Assembly: GCA_035534615.1 (NCBI GenBank)
Contig: DATLRO010000101.1
Span: 1 to 64,000, forward strand
Direction: 5' to 3'
Source of the DNA: JAGWRA01 sp035534615
GTDB taxonomy: Bacteria; Acidobacteriota; Vicinamibacteria; Vicinamibacterales; CAVVIG01
DNA: 64,000 nt
Shown piece by piece: positions 46,143-54,928 of this stretch. Made by a program: the position numbers and the translations under genes. Each line of letters opens with the position of its first letter. The first letter of the stretch is position 1. The notes beneath the pieces were generated by a model. The model searched no databases. It was given only the letters and a program-made list of their open reading frames with translations, and was not told where the DNA came from.

Positions 46143-46431
46143 ACATACCCCGTTTCGCCAGCAGCACCCGCGCCCGTTCCAGTCAGTGGGGTCACTCGGT
46201 GGGCAACACGCTGCCCCCTTGAGCTGCAAATCGCCTTCCAGCCGCCGCGGCCCAGGCCGCCCGCCCCGGCCGGCGCCGCGGCGCCGCGCGGGCGCGGGCA
46301 CCGGAGCTCCCGTATACTGGCCTCACGTGCCCGGAGCGATCACGCCGCTGGCGGCGTCGGCTCACGCGGCAGAGGACGCGTGTCGGAGCCGCTTCCGATC
46401 TCCGGCCGCGTCGAACAGGAAGAGGGGCTGG

Positions 46432-46650
46432 ATGCAAGGTGCGCGCTGGCTCGTGCTCTGGTCGGTGATTCTCATTCTCCTGGTCACGATTCCGATCGTC
46501 ATCGTGTTCTGGCGATCGAATCGGATGCCGCCGGAGGAGATTATCAGACGCCGGTACGCGCGGGGCGAGATCGATCGTGAAGCCTACGAGCGCATGCTGG
46601 AGGATTTGAGGCAGGATCGAACGAAGCCGCCCGAAACACCGCGGCCATGA
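46432..46650 (+). CDS. Small membrane protein with SHOCT domain
   Basis: Peptide of 72 residues. One transmembrane helix (residues 7-27, VLWSVILILLVTIPIVIVFW) is followed by a SHOCT domain (EEIIRRRYARGEIDREAYER, then MLEDLRQD), a short C-terminal motif common in small membrane proteins. AGAGGGG lies 4 nt before the ATG. A TATACT -10-like hexamer stands far upstream at 46312. The function is unknown; SHOCT is thought to mediate oligomerisation. It is convergent with the glycosyltransferase gene. Confidence 0.82.
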   Translation: MQGARWLVLWSVILILLVTIPIVIVFWRSNRMPPEEIIRRRYARGEIDREAYERMLEDLRQDRTKPPETPRP

Positions 46651-46696
46651 GGGCTGGAGGCGACGGCCGGCGAGCGGGGCGCGGCGGCCGGCGCCG

Positions 46697-48346
46697 TCAG
46701 CGTCCCGTGTCCCCGCTCCCGATTGTCCACACCGTATAGTGCTGCGTCGTCAGCGTCGGGGCGTAGCCCGCTTCGCGGAGCGCCGCGTCCGGCACGTCGA
46801 TCAGCGGCACGGGAAACAGATCGGCGGGCGACGAATCGACCACCGCGCCGATCCGGTGCTGCCGGATGGCGGCCAGCAGCCGGGGCTGCCACACCTCGCG
46901 CGACGAGGCGACTTCGTTCCAGAACACGTCGCGGCCGATGCCCGACCGCCGCAGCGTCCACCAGACACCCCGCTTCGTCACGTCCCGCTCGATCTGCATC
47001 ATGGTCCCGGCCAGTTCCGGATAGACCACCAGCTCGGGCCGGTTCGCCTCGAACGCGATGATGGGCGGCACCGCCACCCGCTGGGCCGGTGTCGTGCGCG
47101 CCCGGATGAACGCGGCGATGCGATCGATCTCCGTCCGGTCGCGGTACCCGAGGCCGTAGCCGCTCCACGCGCCCGGCCCCCAGCCGGGGTGATCGATCGG
47201 CGTCACGAACGCGAGCAGCCCGATCGCGGCCGCCACCGCCACCGCGGCCAGCGCGCGCGTGACGCGCCGGGCGCCGCCCGCAGCCGGCCTGCGCCGCCAG
47301 GCGGCGGCCACGTCGGCCACGAGGGCGCCGCCGAACAGCGCGAACCACGGCAGCAGCTCGATGCTGTCGTGCGCCCAGAACGTCGAGTTGAGCACGACCA
47401 GCAGCACGATCCCGCACGCCAGGTTCAGCAGCGGCAGCAGCCAGGCGCGCAGCCGGCCGGTCCAGACGATCAGCGCCAGCCCGACGAGGCCGAACGCGAA
47501 CTCGACGTCGAGACTGTGGAGGAATTCCTGGAACTGGCCGCCCACGGTGTGGAAGCTGGCGTGCAGCAGCCGGAACAGGACGACCTGCGCCATGAACGGC
47601 ATGCCGAAGGTCGCCCACAGCGCCGCCGCGGTGACGCCGACCAGCGCGGCCGCCGCCGCGGCGGTCACGATGGCGTCGCGGCGGCGCCGTTCGATCCACA
47701 GGTACAGGAAGAACGCGCCGACGTACGCGACCGCCGTCAGTTTGACCGCCATCGCCAGCGCCAGCAGCAGGCCCATCAGCAGCGCGCGCCGATCGGCCGC
47801 GCGGCGATCGACGAGCTCCGGCCGGAGCGCCAGCCAGGCGGCCGCGAGCACGGGCACGATCAGGTACACCTCGCGCTCGAAGACGTGATAGCGGAACAGG
47901 AGCGGACTCGTGGCGACGATCAGCGCCGCGGCCACGCCGCAGACGCGGCCGCCCAGCGTCCGCCCCAGCCGCCAGACGGCCACGGAGGCGGCGAACGCCG
48001 CGATCTGCGTCAGCGTCTCGGCCGTCCGGATCGACGCCGGGAAGACCTGCATCACGAGCGCCAGCAGGCCTTCCAGGAGGGGAAAGTGCGGCATCGGAAA
48101 GCTCGTGTACGGCGCGTGGCCGGTCGCCAGCATGAACGCGCAGTTCAGGTAGGACTCGTCTTCGATCCAGACCTGCGGCCACGCCATGCGCACGAGGCGC
48201 GGCACGATCAGCGCCATGACGAGCGCGGCCGTCCACCAGGGCGACACGGGCGCCGCAGGCGCGGGAGGCGGCGGCGGCGTGCGCGCGGGCCCGGGGGACG
48301 CCGCGGTGCGGGAGCCGGCGCGGTGGCCGGCACGATGACGTGTCAC
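46697..48346 (-). CDS. GT39/ArnT-like membrane glycosyltransferase
   Basis: Polytopic membrane protein of about 549 residues with 10-12 hydrophobic helices. After the first helix (WWTAALVMALIVPRLVRMAW) comes the acidic loop VWIEDESYLNCAFMLATGHA. This corresponds to the catalytic E/D motif of lipid-linked sugar transferases of the PMT/ArnT type. The C-terminal ~170 residues form a soluble periplasmic domain (PPIIAFEANRPELVVYPELA). Start uncertain: GTG at 48346 begins a sensible N terminus but has no Shine-Dalgarno, and the frame is open further upstream into the ATPase gene. Donor and acceptor are unknown. Confidence 0.8.
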   Translation of the reverse strand: MTRHRAGHRAGSRTAASPGPARTPPPPPAPAAPVSPWWTAALVMALIVPRLVRMAWPQVWIEDESYLNCAFMLATGHAPYTSFPMPHFPLLEGLLALVMQVFPASIRTAETLTQIAAFAASVAVWRLGRTLGGRVCGVAAALIVATSPLLFRYHVFEREVYLIVPVLAAAWLALRPELVDRRAADRRALLMGLLLALAMAVKLTAVAYVGAFFLYLWIERRRRDAIVTAAAAAALVGVTAAALWATFGMPFMAQVVLFRLLHASFHTVGGQFQEFLHSLDVEFAFGLVGLALIVWTGRLRAWLLPLLNLACGIVLLVVLNSTFWAHDSIELLPWFALFGGALVADVAAAWRRRPAAGGARRVTRALAAVAVAAAIGLLAFVTPIDHPGWGPGAWSGYGLGYRDRTEIDRIAAFIRARTTPAQRVAVPPIIAFEANRPELVVYPELAGTMMQIERDVTKRGVWWTLRRSGIGRDVFWNEVASSREVWQPRLLAAIRQHRIGAVVDSSPADLFPVPLIDVPDAALREAGYAPTLTTQHYTVWTIGSGDTGR

Positions 48347-48419
48347 AGGTGGAAGGTGCTCGATTCGGCCGCTCGACGTGCGGTCGGCACCGCATCTTAG
48401 CGGCAGCTTCCTGGCACCG

Positions 48420-50996
48420 TCAAACCGCGCGCGGCCCGGAGCCGGCGCCGCCCGAGGCCGGCCGGCTCGACGGCGCGCCGGCCGCCGCGATCCGGACCTT
48501 GACGAGGTCGCTCCACGCGACGCTGACGGCGGCCGCCGCCAGGCAGATGCCGAGGTCCGCCGCGTGCAGCGTCGAGAACCCGAACAGCGCCCGCAGCGCC
48601 GGCACGTACAGCACGGCGGCCAGGAGCCCGAGGGCGCCGCCGGTGACACCCCCCAGCATCCGGTTCGCCGACCGGAGGGTCGCCAGCGCGCTGCGGCTCC
48701 GCGAGCGGTTCGAGAAGATCAGCCCGAGGTTGCAGAGGACGAGCGTCGTGAACGTGAGCGCGCGCGCATCGCCCGCGGCGTCTCCCCTCAGCAGCGCCAG
48801 GCCGAACACCGCGAACGCGACGGCCAGCGCGCCGCCGCCCTGCAGCAGGCTGAGCGCCAGCATGCGCCAGCCGAACAGCGGATCGCGCGGATCGCGCGGC
48901 GGCCGCCGCATGCTGTCCGGCTCGCCCGGCTCCGCCTCGAAGACGAGCGACGAGGCCGGATCGATGATGAGCTCGAGGAACGCCACGTGCACGGGCCGCA
49001 GCACGAGGGGCCAGCCGAGCAGCACCGGCAGCAGCGACATGCCGATGATCGGCACGTGCACCGCGATCACGTAGGCCATGGCCTTCTTCAGGTTGTCGAA
49101 GACGCGGCGCCCGAGCCGCACGGCGCGGACGATCGACGAGAAGTCGTCGTCCAGCAGCACCAGGTCGGCCGCCTCGCGGGCGACGTCCGTCCCGCGCTCG
49201 CCCATGGCGATGCCGATGTGCGCCGCCTTCAGCGCCGGCGCGTCGTTCACGCCGTCGCCGGTCATCGCGACCACCTCCCCGTCCGCCTTCAGCGCCTGGA
49301 CGAGCCGCAGCTTCTGCTCCGGCAGGACGCGCGCGAAGACGTCCACGGTCGCGGCGCGCGCCCGCAGCGCCTCGTCGCTCAGCGCGTCGAGTTCGGCGCC
49401 CGTCAGCGTACCGCCGGCCGTCGGCAGCCCGATCTCGAGCGCGATGCGCCGGGCCGTGGCGGGATAGTCCCCCGTCATCATGACGACGCGGATGCCGGCC
49501 TCGCGACACTCGGCCACGGCCGGCGCGGCCGTCGGCCGGATCGGATCGGCCAGCCCGATGAGCCCGAGGAACTCGAATGGAAAATCGTGCTGCCCCCCCG
49601 GCAGATCGCTCGCCGGCCGCCGCGACCGGGCGACGCCGAGCACCCGCAGCCCTTCGTCCGCCATCCCGCGGACCAGGGCCTCCACTGCGGCGCTCGCCGG
49701 TGCCTCCAGGTGACACAGGTCGACGATCGCCTCCGGCGCCCCCTTGGCCGCCACCACCAGCCCGTTGCCGTCCGTCGCCCGCCAGACGCGCGACATCGCC
49801 AGCAGTTCGTCCGACAGTGGATACTCCCGGACGAGCGTCCAGTCCCGGTGGATGTGCTCCGTGCCGGCAAGGGTCCGGTCGCCGAGCGCCGTGAACGCCC
49901 GCTCCATCGGATCGAACGGATGACGATGGCCCGCGAGAATCGCGAACTCGAGCAGCTCGTGGCACGCGTCCGGCAGCCGCTCGCCCGCCTCTTCGAGCAC
50001 GTAGCGCCGACCGTCGACGACCAGCGCCCGCACCGACATCCGGTTGAGCGTGAGCGTACCGGTCTTGTCGACGCACAGCACCGTCGCCGCGCCGAGCGTC
50101 TCGACCGCCGGGATCCGCCGGGCCAGCACCTGCTGGCGCGACAGCCGCCAGGCGCCGAGCGCCAGCACCACGGTCAGCACGACGGGCAGCTCTTCGGGCA
50201 GCACCGCCATGGCCAGCGTCAGGCTCGCCAGCAGGCCGTTCAGCCAGTCCCCGCGGGTCAGGCCGTACGCGACGGCCAGCAGCAGGCAGATGGCGAGGCC
50301 GAGGCCGGCCATCCGCCTGACGAACTGCCGGACCTCGCGGCCCAGCGGCGTGCCGGTGTCGCGGATGCCGCGCACGGCCTCGCCGATGCCGCCGATCGCC
50401 GTGCGCTCGCCGGTCGCCTGGACGTCGGCCATCCCCTGCCCGCCGACAATCAGCGTGCCCGAGAACACGAAGGGCTGATCGTCGCCGCCGGGCCGGACCG
50501 GTCCCGCGGCCCCGGCCGCCACGCGCTTGCGGACGGGCACCGATTCGCCGGTCAGAATGGACTCGTCGATCGTGAGATTCGTGGAGGCGCGCAGCACGCC
50601 GTCCGCCGGGACCCGGTCGCCCTCGGTCAGGACGATGAGGTCACCCGGCACGACCTCGCGGCCGGGCACCCGCTTCTGCACACCGCCGCGGATGACGATG
50701 GCGCGGGGACTCGAGAGATCCCGCAGGGCGGCGAGCGCGCGCTCGGTCTTCCGCTCCTGATACATCGTCAGTCCCATGACGACGAACACGAAGCCGAGGA
50801 GCGCGAGCGCGTCCCTGAGCCCGCCGATCAGGAGGTAGACGGCGCCGCTGGCGACGAGCAGCACGAACATCGGCTCGCTCGCCACCTGCCAGCCGATGCG
50901 GAACAGGCTCCGTCCGCCGCCGGTCCGCAGCTCGTTGGGCCCCCAGAGACGCAGCCGCGCGGCCGCCTCGGCGTCGGACAATCCGCGAAGGTTCAT
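48420..50996 (-). CDS. P2-type cation-transporting ATPase (PacL/PMA-like)
   Basis: Inner-membrane P-type ATPase of 858 residues. An N-terminal cation-ATPase domain (GLSDAEAAARLRLWGPNEL) precedes the actuator loop (DESILTGESVPV). M4 carries AVLPEELPVVLTVV, where Ca2+ pumps have PEGLP. The phosphorylation site is D310 in VDKTGTLTLNRM. The nucleotide-binding part and hinge (MTGDGVNDAPALKAAHIGIAMG) are intact, followed by four to six C-terminal helices. The ion is probably Ca2+ or another hard cation, but the PEELP variant makes this unsure. It lies 6 bp after the MgtC/DUF4010 gene on the same strand, so the two form one unit. Confidence 0.93.
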   Translation of the reverse strand: MNLRGLSDAEAAARLRLWGPNELRTGGGRSLFRIGWQVASEPMFVLLVASGAVYLLIGGLRDALALLGFVFVVMGLTMYQERKTERALAALRDLSSPRAIVIRGGVQKRVPGREVVPGDLIVLTEGDRVPADGVLRASTNLTIDESILTGESVPVRKRVAAGAAGPVRPGGDDQPFVFSGTLIVGGQGMADVQATGERTAIGGIGEAVRGIRDTGTPLGREVRQFVRRMAGLGLAICLLLAVAYGLTRGDWLNGLLASLTLAMAVLPEELPVVLTVVLALGAWRLSRQQVLARRIPAVETLGAATVLCVDKTGTLTLNRMSVRALVVDGRRYVLEEAGERLPDACHELLEFAILAGHRHPFDPMERAFTALGDRTLAGTEHIHRDWTLVREYPLSDELLAMSRVWRATDGNGLVVAAKGAPEAIVDLCHLEAPASAAVEALVRGMADEGLRVLGVARSRRPASDLPGGQHDFPFEFLGLIGLADPIRPTAAPAVAECREAGIRVVMMTGDYPATARRIALEIGLPTAGGTLTGAELDALSDEALRARAATVDVFARVLPEQKLRLVQALKADGEVVAMTGDGVNDAPALKAAHIGIAMGERGTDVAREAADLVLLDDDFSSIVRAVRLGRRVFDNLKKAMAYVIAVHVPIIGMSLLPVLLGWPLVLRPVHVAFLELIIDPASSLVFEAEPGEPDSMRRPPRDPRDPLFGWRMLALSLLQGGGALAVAFAVFGLALLRGDAAGDARALTFTTLVLCNLGLIFSNRSRSRSALATLRSANRMLGGVTGGALGLLAAVLYVPALRALFGFSTLHAADLGICLAAAAVSVAWSDLVKVRIAAAGAPSSRPASGGAGSGPRAV

Positions 50997-51002
50997 GGGC
51001 GA

Positions 51003-52247
51003 TCAGCGCAGCCACACGAGCGACGCGATCAGCACGCCGGCGAACGCGGCGAGGCCGCTGACCACCAGCCACCGGAATTTCGGCACGCCGAGCGCGAGGG
51101 CGAGCATGGCCTTGAGCACCGTGTTCGACAGCGCGCCGAGCGCGATGGCCCGGGCAGCGACATCGGCCGCCACGCCCTGCGTGGCGCCGTGCGCCATGGA
51201 AATGGTGAGCGCGTCCATGTCCGTCAGGCCGAGCACCGCACCCGAGACCGACAGCCCGAGGGTGCTGAACCGCATCCGCACGAACGCCACGGCGAACAGG
51301 ACGAGCTGGAACAGCAGCGCCATCTGCAGCGCCGACCCGAGCTGCAGCGGATTGCCCGGCGGGGTCACGTGCACGGCCTCGCGCGAGACGCGCCGCAGGC
51401 CGATCAGCACGAACGCCGTCCCGACCGCGAACGGCCCGACGAACACCGGCACCTCGGCGCGCGCCACGTCGAGGTTCAGCACGGCCGACGCCACGAGCAC
51501 GCGCAGGAGCATCACCGTGCAGGCGGCCACGACGCCGATCGCGAGCGGCGCCGCGACCTCGTGCTCCGTCCGGCTCGCCCGGGCGAATGTGTAGGTGACG
51601 CTGGTCGACGAGACGAGCCCGCCCAGCAGCCCGGCCAGCGGATAGCCGCTGCGCGCGCCGGCCGCCCGCCGCGCGATGTACCCGAGGAAGCTCAGACCCG
51701 AGAAGAACAGCACCAGCGCCCAGAGCTGGCGCGGCTGCACGCCGCCCAGCGGGCCGTACGGGCCCTCCGGCAGCAGCGGCAGGATCACGACCGCCATGAC
51801 CGCGAATCGGAAGCCGGCACGCAGCTCCGCGTCGTTCAGGCGTGCGACGAGCGCGTGCAGCCGCGACTTCTCGATCAGCAGCAGGCTGGTGATCGCGACC
51901 ACCGCGCTCGCCAGCGCCAGGTAGCCCGCTCCGGCCGCCACGGCCGCCGCCAGCACGACGAGCGCCGCCACTTCGGTGGTGCCGTCCACGTCCCGGCGGC
52001 CGGCCGCCGCGTACGCCACCACCACCAGCGCCGCCGCCCCCGCCAGCAGCACCGTGGCCAGCCACTGGAATCCGGCCAGCCAGAGCCAGCCCGACAGCCC
52101 GCCGAACAGACCGAGCAGCGTGAACGTGCGGATGCCGGCAAAGTGCGCCGTCGGTCCGGTCGCGCGCCCGGACCATTCCCGCTCGGTGCCGACGGCAGCC
52201 CCGCCGATCGCCGCGACGATGATGCCGAGCGCACTTGGGACGGTCAT
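51003..52247 (-). CDS. MgtC/SapB-DUF4010 membrane protein
   Basis: Integral membrane protein of 414 residues with about 12 helices. The N-terminal part (IIVAAIGGAAVGTEREWSG, then FAGIRTFTLLGLFGGLSG) is the MgtC/SapB signature with conserved G-x-E-R-E and R-T-F motifs. From about residue 180 a DUF4010 region follows (LLGGLVSSTSVTYTFARAS, MAHGATQGVAADVAARAI). Fusions of these domains are widespread and uncharacterised; magnesium or ion homeostasis is suspected. ATG at 52247 has no clear ribosome site. It precedes the P2-type ATPase gene by 6 bp, so joint cation transport is likely. Confidence 0.9.
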   Translation of the reverse strand: MTVPSALGIIVAAIGGAAVGTEREWSGRATGPTAHFAGIRTFTLLGLFGGLSGWLWLAGFQWLATVLLAGAAALVVVAYAAAGRRDVDGTTEVAALVVLAAAVAAGAGYLALASAVVAITSLLLIEKSRLHALVARLNDAELRAGFRFAVMAVVILPLLPEGPYGPLGGVQPRQLWALVLFFSGLSFLGYIARRAAGARSGYPLAGLLGGLVSSTSVTYTFARASRTEHEVAAPLAIGVVAACTVMLLRVLVASAVLNLDVARAEVPVFVGPFAVGTAFVLIGLRRVSREAVHVTPPGNPLQLGSALQMALLFQLVLFAVAFVRMRFSTLGLSVSGAVLGLTDMDALTISMAHGATQGVAADVAARAIALGALSNTVLKAMLALALGVPKFRWLVVSGLAAFAGVLIASLVWLR

Positions 52248-52439
52248 GAATGAATGGGCCGGGCGGGGCCGGCTTCCCGATCATGCGTGATTGCCGCCGG
52301 TCCGGCAAGCCGCGACACACACGTGTGACGCGGTCTCATGCGCGGAGGACCGGGGAATTTTCCGGTGAATTCAGGGTCGCCGACAGGCGCTCGTCGACCG
52401 GTCGGACCGAGGCGGGACCACGACGAGGGGCCGCGGGAG

Positions 52440-52461
52440 CCGGTCCGGGTCCCCGGACCGG
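52440..52461 (-). terminator. 10-bp hairpin downstream of the Hsp20 gene
   Basis: CCGGTCCGGG (52440-52449) pairs perfectly with 52452-52461 around a 2-nt centre. It begins 19 bp past the Hsp20 stop on the minus strand. No U-tract is seen. Confidence 0.5.
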
Positions 52462-52479
52462 CCGCCGCCCCTCCCGCTG

Positions 52480-53016
52480 TTACTCCTTGACGTCGATCCG
52501 ACGGCCCGTCTGCGCGGCCTTGGGCGGGGCAGGCATCGTCACTTCGAGGACTCCATCACGGAACGTCGCGCTGATCTTGTCGGCCAGGACGCCCTCGGGC
52601 AGCGGAACCATCCGGAAGAAGGAGCCGTAGCAGCGCTCGCTGCGATAGTAACCCCCCTTCTTCTCTTCACTTTCCTGCTTCCGCTCGCCACGGATGCTCA
52701 GCCCGTCGTCGGTCACCTCAACCTTCACGTCGTCCTTCTTCAGCCCCGGCAGGTCGGCCCGGACGATGAACTGACCGTTCTTCTCGAGCATCTCAATCTG
52801 CGGCGCCCACAGGTTTTCAGCCGTCCCTCCGCGCCAGAGCGGCGCCAGCCAGGGATGACCGAAGCCGAAATCCTCGAAGAACCGGTCCATTTCTCCGCCA
52901 AGTCGACGCAGCGTGGTACCCGGCCAGGTCGCCCAGGGATCGTAACGCACGACATCGGGCTTGCTGCTCTCGCCCGCCGTCTTGCTCTCGGGTCTCTCGA
53001 GTGTCGTTGTTGCCAT
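52480..53016 (-). CDS. Hsp20/alpha-crystallin small heat-shock protein
   Basis: Cytosolic holdase chaperone of 178 residues. The N-terminal arm (residues 1-65) is rich in aromatic residues (RFFEDFGFGHPWLAPLW). The alpha-crystallin domain follows, with FIVRADLPGLKKDDVKVEV, LSIRGERKQESEEKKGGYY and the conserved SFFRMVPLPEGVLADKISAT. The end DGVLEVTMP is the A-x-x-x-n-G-v-L signature. The C-terminal tail lacks a clear IxI motif. AAGGAG lies 6 nt before ATG. It is divergent from the USP-CBS genes across a 305-bp region, with the cation ATPase genes downstream. Confidence 0.96.
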   Translation of the reverse strand: MATTTLERPESKTAGESSKPDVVRYDPWATWPGTTLRRLGGEMDRFFEDFGFGHPWLAPLWRGGTAENLWAPQIEMLEKNGQFIVRADLPGLKKDDVKVEVTDDGLSIRGERKQESEEKKGGYYRSERCYGSFFRMVPLPEGVLADKISATFRDGVLEVTMPAPPKAAQTGRRIDVKE

Positions 53017-53321
53017 GACATTCTCCTTCTTTCACCGTGCTTCGGCTCGGTCGTGACCGCTCGGCGTCGCGCCCCAGCCATCCGACACTCCATGCACACT
53101 CCGCGCCGCTCGATGTCGCGAGGTGCGCCGGGACGCGCTCGGAGAGCGATCGGCCGGAGGCGTGCCGCTGGTACAGACGCCGCCTCCAGGCCGGTGGTCT
53201 TCGGTCGGGCGGCACGGCATGTGGCACCACCTTTGCCACGCTATCGATTGGCCGTGCTCCGACCGTCGGTGGATCGAGCGGCCGGCCACGCGACGCCGGG
53301 CCATCTGGTCTGGAGGGAATC
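53017..53321. other. Divergent regulatory region between Hsp20 and USP genes
   Basis: There is no gene in this 305-bp gap. It holds a sigma-54-type promoter for the rightward genes (53222-53236). No heat-shock CIRCE element or clear sigma-70 promoter was seen for the Hsp20 side. Confidence 0.5.
53222..53236 (+). promoter_or_regulatory. Sigma-54 (-24/-12) promoter candidate before the USP-CBS genes
   Basis: TGGCAC-CACCT-TTGC matches the sigma-54 core with GG and GC separated by exactly 10 nt. The flanking bases are not consensus. The predicted start is near 53248, about 74 nt before the USP ATG. An enhancer-binding activator would be needed and none is encoded in this window. Confidence 0.6.
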
Positions 53322-54275
53322 ATGATTCCGGCAACTCGGATTCTTTGCCCCATCGATTTCTCGCCGCCGTCACTCCGCGCGCTGCGGACGGCGATCGGCC
53401 TGTCGGTGCTCAACCAGGCGCCGCTGCATGCGTTCACGGTGATCGAGGATCTGTATCACTATGCGGACGCGGCCGTGCCGACCGACGAGGAAATCGGGCG
53501 CACACGCGAAGCCCTGCGCGGCGCCGTGACGGCGGAGCTGCCGGCGGGCGGCCACTGGCTTCCGCAGGTGGAGGTGTCGGTCTGGGTGGGCGCGGCCCAC
53601 GAAGGGATTCTGCGGGCGGCGGTCGAGATCGGCGCCGATCTCATCGTCATCGGCACGCACGGCCGCAGCGGTGTCGGCAAGTGGCTGTTCGGCTCGACGA
53701 CCGAGCGCGTCCTGCGCACGCCCCCGTGCCCGGTGCTCGCCGTCGGGCGCGGCGACCGGGATCTCGTCCTGCTCCAGCCTGACGCGCCGGTCACGTCGCT
53801 GCATCACGTTCTGGCGGCAACCGACTTCGGCGACGACAGCGGGCGGGCGCTGCAGGTGGCGCAGGACGTCGCCCGGGCGGCCGGGGCCGAGCTGATCGTC
53901 GCCCACGTCATGCCGCGCCTGTCGGCGATGCTGACGCCGTCGGATGCGACGGTCGCGGTCCAGTACGAAATGGAGGCGCTGGCGGAGATCGAGCAGAAGC
54001 TGGCGCGGATGATCGCGTCGATGACGGACGTCCGCGCGTCGAGCCGGCTGCTCCGGGGCGCCCCGCACGTCGAGTTGCTCGCGCTTGCCGAGCAGCAGGC
54101 GGTCGATCTCATTGTGATGGGGGCCGTCGGCCGGGGCAATCTGCACCACAATCTCACGGGGCTGACGACGTATCGGGTGCTCAGCCACGCGCCGTGCGCG
54201 GTCCTGGTGCTGCCGAGCGCGCATCAGGTGCAGAGTGCGCAGCTGTTATCGCGCGAGTACGCGCTCGGTCTCTGA
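53322..54275 (+). CDS. Universal stress protein with two USP domains
   Basis: Cytosolic stress protein of 317 residues formed by two tandem USP domains. Domain 1 (residues 1-145) starts RILCPIDFSPPSLRALRTAI and has the complete ATP-binding motif G-2x-G-9x-G-S/T in GTHGRSGVGKWLFGST. Domain 2 (150-305) starts HHVLAATDFGDDSGRALQVA and has a near-complete motif in GAVGRGNLHHNLTGLT. ATG at 53322 has GGAGGG 4 nt upstream. It heads a rightward gene string (USP, CBS, AI-2E, holin-like) and is divergent from Hsp20. A sigma-54-type promoter lies upstream. Such proteins accumulate in energy or oxygen limitation. Confidence 0.94.
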   Translation: MIPATRILCPIDFSPPSLRALRTAIGLSVLNQAPLHAFTVIEDLYHYADAAVPTDEEIGRTREALRGAVTAELPAGGHWLPQVEVSVWVGAAHEGILRAAVEIGADLIVIGTHGRSGVGKWLFGSTTERVLRTPPCPVLAVGRGDRDLVLLQPDAPVTSLHHVLAATDFGDDSGRALQVAQDVARAAGAELIVAHVMPRLSAMLTPSDATVAVQYEMEALAEIEQKLARMIASMTDVRASSRLLRGAPHVELLALAEQQAVDLIVMGAVGRGNLHHNLTGLTTYRVLSHAPCAVLVLPSAHQVQSAQLLSREYALGL

Positions 54276-54296
54276 GAAGGACGAGAGGGACACACC

Positions 54297-54749
54297 ATGA
54301 GGATTGCCGAGATCATGAAACCGGCGGTGCAGACGGCGACGGAAGACGAACCGCTCGCCGTCGTGGCCGAGCGGATGCGCGCGAAGAGGATTCATCACCT
54401 GGTGGTCACGCGCGACGGCGCGCTGGTCGGCGTCCTGTCCGCACGCGACATCGGCCCCGGCGGGGTACCGGCCGGCACGGCGCGCACGGTCGGCGACGCG
54501 ATGACCGAGCCGGTCGTCACGGTGACGTCGGACACGCCCCTGCGCCGGGCCGCCAACGTCATGCGCGGCCACATCATCGGCTGTCTGCCCGTGGCCGACG
54601 ACGGGAAGCTGGTCGGCATCGTCACGATCTCCGATCTGCTGACCCTGATCGGGAAGGGCCAGGAGCGCCCGATCACGCGCGGCAAGCGCTGGTCGCTGAA
54701 GAACCGGGGCCTGCGGCCGCACCGCAAGCCGCCGGGTCTGGTCCGCTGA
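54297..54749 (+). CDS. CBS-domain pair protein
   Basis: Small cytosolic protein of 150 residues consisting of two CBS domains: IMKPAVQTATEDEPLAVVAE with LVVTRDGALVGVLSARDIG, and AMTEPVVTVTSDTPLRRAAN with LPVADDGKLVGIVTISDLL. These pairs usually bind adenine nucleotides and report energy state. A basic tail (KRWSLKNRGLRPHRKPPG) could contact nucleic acid or a partner. It starts 21 bp after the USP gene and is probably co-transcribed with it. Stand-alone CBS pairs next to USP and Hsp20 genes recall Hrp1 of the mycobacterial dormancy set. Confidence 0.93.
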   Translation: MRIAEIMKPAVQTATEDEPLAVVAERMRAKRIHHLVVTRDGALVGVLSARDIGPGGVPAGTARTVGDAMTEPVVTVTSDTPLRRAANVMRGHIIGCLPVADDGKLVGIVTISDLLTLIGKGQERPITRGKRWSLKNRGLRPHRKPPGLVR

Positions 54750-54928
54750 CGGCTGAGCCGGGCAGGCGGATCATTGCTCCCCGCCCCTGCCCGCGCTACG
54801 ATCGGACAGCCGGCAGCCAGCCTGTGGCTGCGGGCGCGGCGCGGCCGGCAGCCACCGCGCGGCGCCCGGCCGCCTGAGCCTCCGGCGGCCGCCGCCACGC
54901 CGGCGGTGCGGCGCGCGGCTGTCGCATC

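Noticed and set aside
46312..46317. TATACT as the -10 of the SHOCT gene
   Set aside because: No -35 at the right distance, and the leader would be about 110 nt.
48378..52253. Very long open frame on the plus strand across the two cation-transport genes
   Set aside because: It is antisense to well-supported ATPase and MgtC genes. The translation is Arg/Gln/His-rich without domains, a usual shadow in high-GC DNA.
52318..52327. Palindrome CACACGTGTG upstream of the MgtC/DUF4010 gene
   Set aside because: A short isolated palindrome with no promoter elements around it; too little to call an operator.
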